Assembly: GCF_003589595.1 (NCBI RefSeq)
Contig: NW_020654810.1
Location: 14,005,578 to 14,069,577 of the forward strand
Reading direction: 5' to 3'
Length of the DNA: 64,000 nt
From: Hyposmocoma kahamanoa
Lineage: Eukaryota > Arthropoda > Insecta > Lepidoptera > Cosmopterigidae
The notes under the pieces are model-generated. The model did not search any database. It saw nothing but the letters and a program-made list of their open reading frames with translations, and was not told where the DNA came from. Positions 57,830 through 64,000 of the stretch are shown here, one piece after another. The position numbers and the translations under genes were made by a program. Each line of letters opens with the position of its first letter. Positions within the stretch are counted from its first letter, which is position 1.

Positions 57830-58080
57830 TCATGTTAGCTAACATGCATCCACTGCTGGACATAAGCAAGCTAACTCTCCCGGTCGTGTCGCCCGCATCC
57901 AGCCACCTCTTCAGGTCGTATTATTATTATCTTGCCTATACTAAGTTTGCCTTGACGTGATCGCCACTCTAGAACAAATCTGCTCAATCTGCCATCAAGC
58001 CCCCTGTAGACACGTCTGGCCCCCTGCCAGTTAAGCTTACTGATTTTGCGACCTAAGTCGGTCACTTTAGTTCTGAATTA
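57830..58080 (-). mobile_element. LINE C-terminal fragment
   Basis: Minus-strand GLDGRLSRFVLEWRSRQGKL and RPEEVAGCGRHDRES, then AYVQQWMHVS-like: matches LLEWRPR.GKR..GRP..RW.DD....AG..WMR..EAYVQQWT of lepidopteran LINEs. Confidence 0.6.
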
Positions 58081-58121
58081 TGAGATAGATGTGATAGATA
58101 AATTCATTCGTGTCATTAAAG

Positions 58122-58677
58122 CAGGGTTTCTTAACCTGTGGTCCATGGACCCCTAAGGGGTCGGTGTAATGAACGCTGGGGGTTCATGGCGAGCCTACCT
58201 AACATGACAAGTGCATTATGTAATAAATCAGTACAGAGTTCTAAAAAAACTGACCTCAAAAGTCATTCATCCCCCAATTTGCAACCCTTAGAGGTGGAAT
58301 ATTTCCTTCAAATTTATATGGGACCACTTGTAAGGTACCTACCCTCTTTCCAACAAAAAAGAATAATCAAAATCGGTTCACAAATTATTGATTGAGATTG
58401 AGAGTTATCGCGAAACATACATAAAAAAACATACAGTCGAATTGTGAACCTATTCCTTTTTTTTAAGCCGGTTAAAAATTGGTATACAATATGTTGTGGT
58501 TAAATAGGTACTGTGCGCGTGACCTTTTTGAATTTTCGCATCAATGCGTGCCAACCAGTGCGTCAATGCAATCCGCGAGCCTTTTTTCTTCATCTTTTCG
58601 GAAAGGGTCCGTGAAGGGTCCGGGCTCTTTGAAATTTTGAGAGGGGCCCTTGACTAGAAAAAGGTTAAGAAACCCTG
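58122..58677. mobile_element. hAT-type non-autonomous element, perfect 8-bp duplication
   Basis: Ends CAGGGTTTCTTAACC and GGTTAAGAAACCCTG are perfect 15-bp inverted repeats with a hAT-like sequence. CATTAAAG flanks both sides (58114-58121 and 58678-58685). No transposase inside; a repeat B copy is nested within. Confidence 0.9.
58221..58479 (-). repeat. Dispersed repeat B (copy 4) nested in the hAT element
   Basis: In reverse: TTTTTAACCGGCTTAAAAAA, GTTCACAATTCGACTGTATG, GTGAACCGATTTTGATTATT, AGAACTCTGTACTGATTTAT. Confidence 0.78.
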
Positions 58678-58779
58678 CATTAAAGAATTAAATTATGTAC
58701 AAGTGTAACAATTGTTAGTCAATGACTTCGGTACAGAGCTGTGCAATACGTGCGTCTTGTTTTAGTGACATACACATAA

Positions 58780-58945
58780 TTTGACAAGGCCCATGTACCA
58801 GTAATTTCACCAGCACCCTTATCCTTCAAAACCGGAATGCAGTAATGTGAGCATTACTGATTGGCGGCAGAAATAGGTAAGGTGCCAATATTTCCTTGGA
58901 CGAACTCTTTCACAACGAGCTCTATTGCTACTAAAGCTAAAATGA
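58780..58945 (-). repeat. Dispersed repeat A (partial)
   Basis: CAAGGCCCATGTACCAGTAA, TTCAAAACCGGAATGCAGTA, GGCGGCAGAAATAGGTAAGG, ACGAACTCTTTCACAACGAG. Confidence 0.7.
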
Positions 58946-59834
58946 CAATATAAATGTATTTCATATTATAAATGAATATGACCTTGAATGACTACATCTT
59001 TCTGTTAAACCTTTATAATTCTGTTACACATGTATAATGCATATTTTTATACAGCGTTGTATACCTTAAAAGCTTTATGGCACTGTATATGTGCGTACTC
59101 TGAGTTTTCTTAACGTACTATTTCAAATTTATATCTATTATGTCAACTTTCATAACTCAGCTCACAAGTTACGAGTACAATAACTTATTTTTGAACCCTT
59201 CGTAGAGTGGAAAATATAAACGGGAAGAGTAAGAAACATTGGGACAATCAATGAACAACCAATACTTCTTCATCTTCAATAGGTATTGATCGTATTGTAT
59301 TGCATTGTGTGATTGATTGAGATGCGACCTTTGCAGATGCGATTTTTCGCACGTTCGTTGTGAAGTATACGGGCGCACTGTTACGATATATCCTGAAATG
59401 ATCCTGAACGAACATTCAATTCGACTAGGCATTAAGATTCCGGAGCCGTGACTCTTCTTCGTAAAAACAATTGCTAATGCGGTTTGAATACGGCTTCGTC
59501 CAATTGGATCTCGTCAAGCGATTCGTGAAACATTCCAATTTTACATATTGTTACAATACATCGGAATATATTAGATATAAGATTTAGTTTTTAGACTTTA
59601 TTTCTAGGGACAAAAGACGTTCACGCTCAGTGAGTCGAAAACCGAGATTGGTTGGAGTTTTGTCAAATAGAAAATACGCAAATGCTAATGTATATCGCAT
59701 TCTCAATAAAGTAAAGAAAATAAAAAAGTAACATTTTTACAAAATTTTGTAACCATGCGACTCTGGTGCTAAATATAATTAAGTTCTTTTTGAAAAGAAA
59801 TATAATATGTATAAAATTTATTTCTATTGGCTCC
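58946..59834. other. Unassigned stretch
   Basis: No gene or repeat recognised. Confidence 0.35.
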
Positions 59835-60095
59835 TTGTGAGAGGGCTCGTTCAGGGAAGTATTGCCGCGTTGCCTATTTTTGCCGACAAGCAGTAATGTA
59901 CTCACAGTTTCAAAGGGTAAGGGTGCTGGTAAAATTACAGACTCATGGGACTTGTCAACTTATGTCTTAGAGTGACAGTGCCTCTCAGATCTTTACGATT
60001 TAAGCTCTAGTAACTGGTATGGACAGGCGTGCCGCTTACCACCAGGCACACGACTTGTTCGTCCCGTGTCTTGGTGTCATAAAAAAAATTTCGTT
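59835..60095 (+). repeat. Dispersed repeat A
   Basis: CTTGTGAGAGGGCTCGTTCA, GTTGCCTATTTTTGCCGAC, GGTAAGGGTGCTGGTAAAAT, CACGACTTGTTCGTCCCGTG, TGTCATAAAAAAAA. Confidence 0.72.
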
Positions 60096-60958
60096 CGTAA
60101 TGTGAGACTGTCATATAATCCGTCGTTTAAGTTAGTATTTGTTTGTAACTAAAATTAATTCTCTTTTATATTAGCTATATCTCACATAGATTTCAATGAA
60201 TGGAGTCAACTCCGTAGCTATAATGGGAACGAGTCTAGAATATCACCAGCGAAACACAATTCTTTGAACTTTTCACCTTGGTTTCTTCGTACTGGAATAT
60301 TAGGTGATCACGCATCAAACATTATTATTTCTTATGACATATACAAATGCAGTATGACGTCGATATAAAATAACTGTCGTATTGCTATAATTAAAACACA
60401 GTAGACGTTCAATTTCTAGTTCCCAAATTATTCAGTTACAGACTTGTACATTAATATTTGCGAATCTTCTACAACAAAACTGTACTCCTGCTGAGTAGAA
60501 CGTGAAAGTCGTTAAAAGTTTTAATAGTCTTCACTTTTTTTTATTAAGTAGCAGTAGATAAAACTCCCGGGTTGATTAACTGCCACTGCCAATTGTTAGT
60601 TGCTATAAGTCACGAATGAATGTTGAGAAGTATGCAGGGCAATATAAGTAAAGAGATTGCAACAGTCCGCTGCATTTTCAATACTGTTCATTACTGTGCC
60701 GGTTGGATCTTTTTTGTTTAGCCAATCCCATAGCGCGTTTCGTGAATTTCATCGATTTTTTTAAATCTTTATGTTCCCAGTATATTTCAAAAGGGTATTT
60801 CGAGTAGAAACCCCTTTTGAAATTAAAAGTAAATTTCTATGTGTGTAAAATGAAATGATGTCGATGATGTTATTAGCACAATAAAATTATAATGAGTACT
60901 ATTTAAATAGTCGTTGTGAGCAACTTTTTTTTAACAACCATTACGAGCAACTTTTTTA
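60096..60958. other. Unassigned AT-rich stretch
   Basis: A short inverted repeat (TTTCAAAAGGGTATTTCGAG / AACCCCTTTTGAAAT) lies near 60785-60822. No gene seen. Confidence 0.35.
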
Positions 60959-61260
60959 AAATTAAAATATCAAGTGACAGGACAAACAAGTCGTGCGCCC
61001 GATGGTAAGCTACACGCCTGTCCATAACAGTTGCAGCGCCACTCAGAGCTTTAAATCTTAGGGTCACTGCCATTGCGCCTGTCACCTTGAGACATAAATT
61101 GACATGTCCTATGTGCCTGTAATTTCACCAGTACCCTTACTCTTCAAAACCGGAACACATTAATATTGACGTTACTGCTTGGCGGCAAAAATAGGTAAGG
61201 TGACAGCACTACCCTGGACAAACTATTTTACAAGGAGCTCTACTGCTACTAAAACTTCAA
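60959..61260 (-). repeat. Dispersed repeat A, nearly full length
   Basis: TATCAAGTGACAGGACAAAC, GTGCGCCCGATGGTAAGC, TTCAAAACCGGAACACATTA, GGCGGCAAAAATAGGTAAGG, ACAAGGAGCTCTACTGCTAC. Confidence 0.75.
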
Positions 61261-62251
61261 AAGGGCGAGCTGTATCTAGCACTAGCAAGACAGGGTGCGG
61301 TTAAATTACCGGATTTGTAATTCTAATGAGAAATAGGCGTCACGAGACTTCCTTTCCCTCTCTAATTATCTATGTCATCGTAAAGAGTGATCTGAGTAAA
61401 TCTGTAAGGCTTCACTTGATTCCAGTCGCTCGTTGTGTTAATACAGTGAGATTTCATTACACCAGCTGATTTTAGGCAAACGGATGTTGACTGATCTGTA
61501 ATCAAACTTAATCCGGAATGTTGACTCCGGGAGCTAAACTATATACAGCGAGATACTATTTCAGATCCGCGTAGTTGCTTTTAACGATATTGGTTTCAAC
61601 AACGTTATTGCCTCAACTCTACACATTTTCTTATAGTTATTTATAACCAGACCTAGGATTCACATATCGTATCTAATAAATTGCGGAAGCTAAAGGGTTA
61701 ATTACCCATTTGTGATTGAGGAATGTGACAGAGGCGTTCACAATACGTTAGGCTCGGTGTGTTGTAGTTTACTAGTTAAAACAATATCATTAACTTATTT
61801 TCCTGAATTGTAAACGGGTACAGGGTGCTATTAATCTTGGGATCATGGGGTCAAATTACTTTGATAAAAACGCTTTGGTAAATCGCTTAGTAACGATCCT
61901 CTCGATATGACACTCACGTAATTTTCCTTCATATTTCACGCAAAATTACTACATATTATCTTTTGGGGTAAGCTGAGTTTAATTACAAACTTGTATCGTT
62001 TTCGTAGTCTTATGAACTTTAAAGTAATTTGTAGAAGTCTTTCGTAGTATACTCGTAGCGGCTAAAGTGCTAAAGCTGTTTAGATTTATTTTAGAGCAGG
62101 ATTCATGATGACCACATTTTAGTTTTGCTGTTGTTGTTATCCAAGAATATATGTATCTACTGGAAATAGTAATACTCGTAGTTTTGTCTTTGTTTCTGCA
62201 ATATGTTCGAACGTATTGCGAGTTGGAAACCTCGCAAGGCCTATTTTGTTC
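61261..62251. other. Unassigned stretch
   Basis: No gene, RNA or repeat recognised. Confidence 0.35.
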
Positions 62252-62480
62252 TTAACCGACTTCAAAAAAGAAGGAGGTTCTCAATTCGACTGTGTTTTTT
62301 GTATGTATGTTACGGGATAAGTCGGGATACGGGATAAGTGGTGAACCGATTTCGACCTCAGTAATGGTCCCATTTAAATTTGAAGAACTTATTCCATCTC
62401 TAAGGGTGGCAAACTAGAGGATAAATAATAATAAGGAAAAAAGCTTCTGAGCTTTTTTTTGTACTCTGTACTGAGATTAT
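62252..62480 (+). repeat. Dispersed repeat B (copy 3, internally deleted)
   Basis: TTAACCGACTTCAAAAAAGA, GGAGGTTCTCAATTCGACTG, then directly GTACTCTGTACTGAGATTAT; the middle is shortened. Confidence 0.78.
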
Positions 62481-62933
62481 CGTAGTAATAATTGACGACT
62501 TGACAGTGAGTGGTAAAAATATATTGTGTAATTTCGTTAATTAAATAATAAAAGTCCAAATACTTACAGATTTTATAAAATTCTTCCAAAACTAAGGCAA
62601 ATTTTAAATATTTTGGGTATCTCATCACTTGGTTCGGAATTAATGTAGCCCATCTTTTACGGGACATGTCGACGTGAAAAGATTTACGGGACATGTCGAC
62701 GAAAAAAAAAATTGGTTTATGATAACAGTTTATGAAAAAAGCATTAGAGTTACAATCTTAGTTTTTTGTTTTTTTCCATCCTCTAAAGTTACAATAGAAC
62801 TCAAATAACTTTTTCACAGGGAAACATACATATCGACCCTGGAAAGCTATCTTGTCGTATCTCGAAAAATAGGACTTTACACCAGGATCGAAAAACTATT
62901 TAAAAAAATTATTTCTCTTTAATTTGAATTAGT

Positions 62934-62988
62934 AGAAAGTCAATTTTAAAGTATGATGTACATAATCATACTTTAAAATTGACTTTCT
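62934..62988. repeat. Perfect 24-bp hairpin
   Basis: AGAAAGTCAATTTTAAAGTA plus TGAT (62934-62957) and its exact complement (62965-62988) around the loop GTACATA. Confidence 0.95.
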
Positions 62989-63239
62989 ATTTCTATACGA
63001 CAAGATCGGTTTCCGGCGTCGATATATAAATTACGCACGAATAAAATAATACGTGGGGCTTACTAAAAGTTCCTGGAAGTGGCCACTTGTGAAAGAAACT
63101 AAAAAAAAACAAATACGAAGTTTGAAAAAGGAACTCTCTGTGAGAAGGTTAATTTTCACTTTATGAGACTGTCATTTGTTTTTTGATTGTCGCGTCGTTT
63201 TGACAACTGATTGAAACTGAAAAAAAAATACTTGCCAGC

Positions 63240-63960
63240 AAATTCGTATTGTGTATTAGGCATACGAATGAGCCAGGTGCAAAAGATATTGCATGTGCAT
63301 CTGAAGGTTCGGAAACTTTACACTCGATGAATTAACGGAGTACCTATCAGAACCGATTGCGTGTAGAGTGGTGCCGTAAAATGATAAAAAAGTTTAATGG
63401 AGGACAATCATTGGGTATGTATAATATCGTGACAGGTGATGAAACCTGAGTATATTGCTTTGAACCGGAAAGAAAAAGCCAATACACAGAATGAGTCTTC
63501 CCTTTGCAAGATTTGCCGAACAAAGTTAAGAAAAGTCGGAGCACTGGTAAGAAGATGGTTGCTTCTTTCTTCGGCAAATCAGGACATTACACTACTGTAG
63601 CCAGTATAAAACCAAAGGATAGTGACTGCAGATTGGTATGTAAACACCTGCGTGCTCAGAGTATTAGAAAAAGTTCGCAGAAAGCGTCCTCGACGCAATA
63701 TCGTCCTTCACCACGATAACGCCCCTGCTCATTCCATTAAGAAAAAAAAAGGTCTCAAAGGAAGAACTGATAACCTATCGCCCAGACCTTGCACCATGCG
63801 ACATCTTTTTATTCCCAAAAATTAAAGATAAACTTAGAGGTTTATGATTTACGAGTCCGGAAGCGGCGGTGAATGCATTCAGAATGGCACGACGCCATTG
63901 AAGAGATCTGTACGGAAGACGGGTCCCACTGCTTTTACAATTGCCATTCTTTTTTGAGGA
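63240..63960 (+). pseudogene. Mariner transposase, decayed
   Basis: NRLRVEWCRKMIKKFNGG, IVTGDET (first catalytic Asp), VYCFEPERKSQYTE, STGKKMVASFFGKSGHYTTV, TADWYVNTCVLRVLEKVRRK, NIVLHHDNAPAHS (second Asp), YRPDLAPCDIFLFPKIKDKL (third Asp). Premature stops after TGDET and in QYTE*V, plus frameshifts; cannot give a working enzyme. The 5' end is not clear. Confidence 0.88.
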
Positions 63961-63970
63961 CCATTGCGAA

Positions 63971-64000
63971 ATAGTATTGTTTGCTGACGACACATTGATT
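63971..64000 (+). mobile_element. LINE reverse transcriptase catalytic box at window edge
   Basis: Reads IVLFADDTLI, the F/YADD box of a non-LTR reverse transcriptase, immediately after the mariner and continuing past the window. Confidence 0.6.

Noticed and set aside
63240..63960. An intact mariner transposase
   Set aside because: There are stops after TGDET and after QYTE and frameshifts between the catalytic boxes.

Overview
This is a eukaryotic window, most probably from a moth or butterfly. The coding DNA is split into short exons with canonical splice sites. The background is AT-rich and packed with tRNA-derived SINEs, R1- and RTE-clade LINEs, Tc1/mariner remnants and many small inverted-repeat elements of types common in Lepidoptera. 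There are no operons, ribosome binding sites or CRISPR arrays. Two protein-coding genes are supported, both on the + strand and both in the first 26 kb.

Gene 1 (1416-6204, eight exons in the window, 5' part off the left edge) is the C-terminal part of milton, the TRAK-family adaptor that couples mitochondria (through Miro) to kinesin-1. The visible part is 595 residues: the end of the coiled coil, the VFET motif region, the conserved [10 protein letters not shown] block, an acidic block and a Ser/Pro-rich tail. Its coding exons are much more GC-rich than their surroundings.

Gene 2 (10173-26187, eleven exons, complete, 656 residues) is IFT81, a core intraflagellar transport B protein: an N-terminal CH-like tubulin-binding domain followed by coiled coil. 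All eleven exons join in frame. One intron appears to use a GC donor. A 14-bp RFX-type X-box lies about 110 bp upstream of the ATG, just beyond the end of an inverted-repeat transposon.

From 26.2 to 64 kb no host gene could be supported. This part is a repeat graveyard. It holds two 5'-truncated R1-clade LINE ends with clear target-site duplications, a scrambled R1 fragment with reverse-transcriptase tail before endonuclease, an insect errantivirus-like env/LTR remnant, several RTE and other LINE pieces, a hAT-type element with a perfect 8-bp duplication and a second repeat nested inside, a decayed mariner, six copies of one tRNA-derived SINE family plus other SINEs, many copies of one dispersed repeat (called repeat A here), four copies of another (repeat B), minisatellites and two perfect hairpins. 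Long AT-rich stretches between them carry no recognisable gene; they could be intergenic or a large intron of a gene outside the window.

Two assembly gaps are present (400 N at 23435-23834; 10 N at 50590-50599). I found no evidence of a novel multi-gene system. The best leads are the predicted ciliary X-box of IFT81, the GC-AG intron, a 72-nt stop-free intron in milton, and several well-bounded nested insertions.
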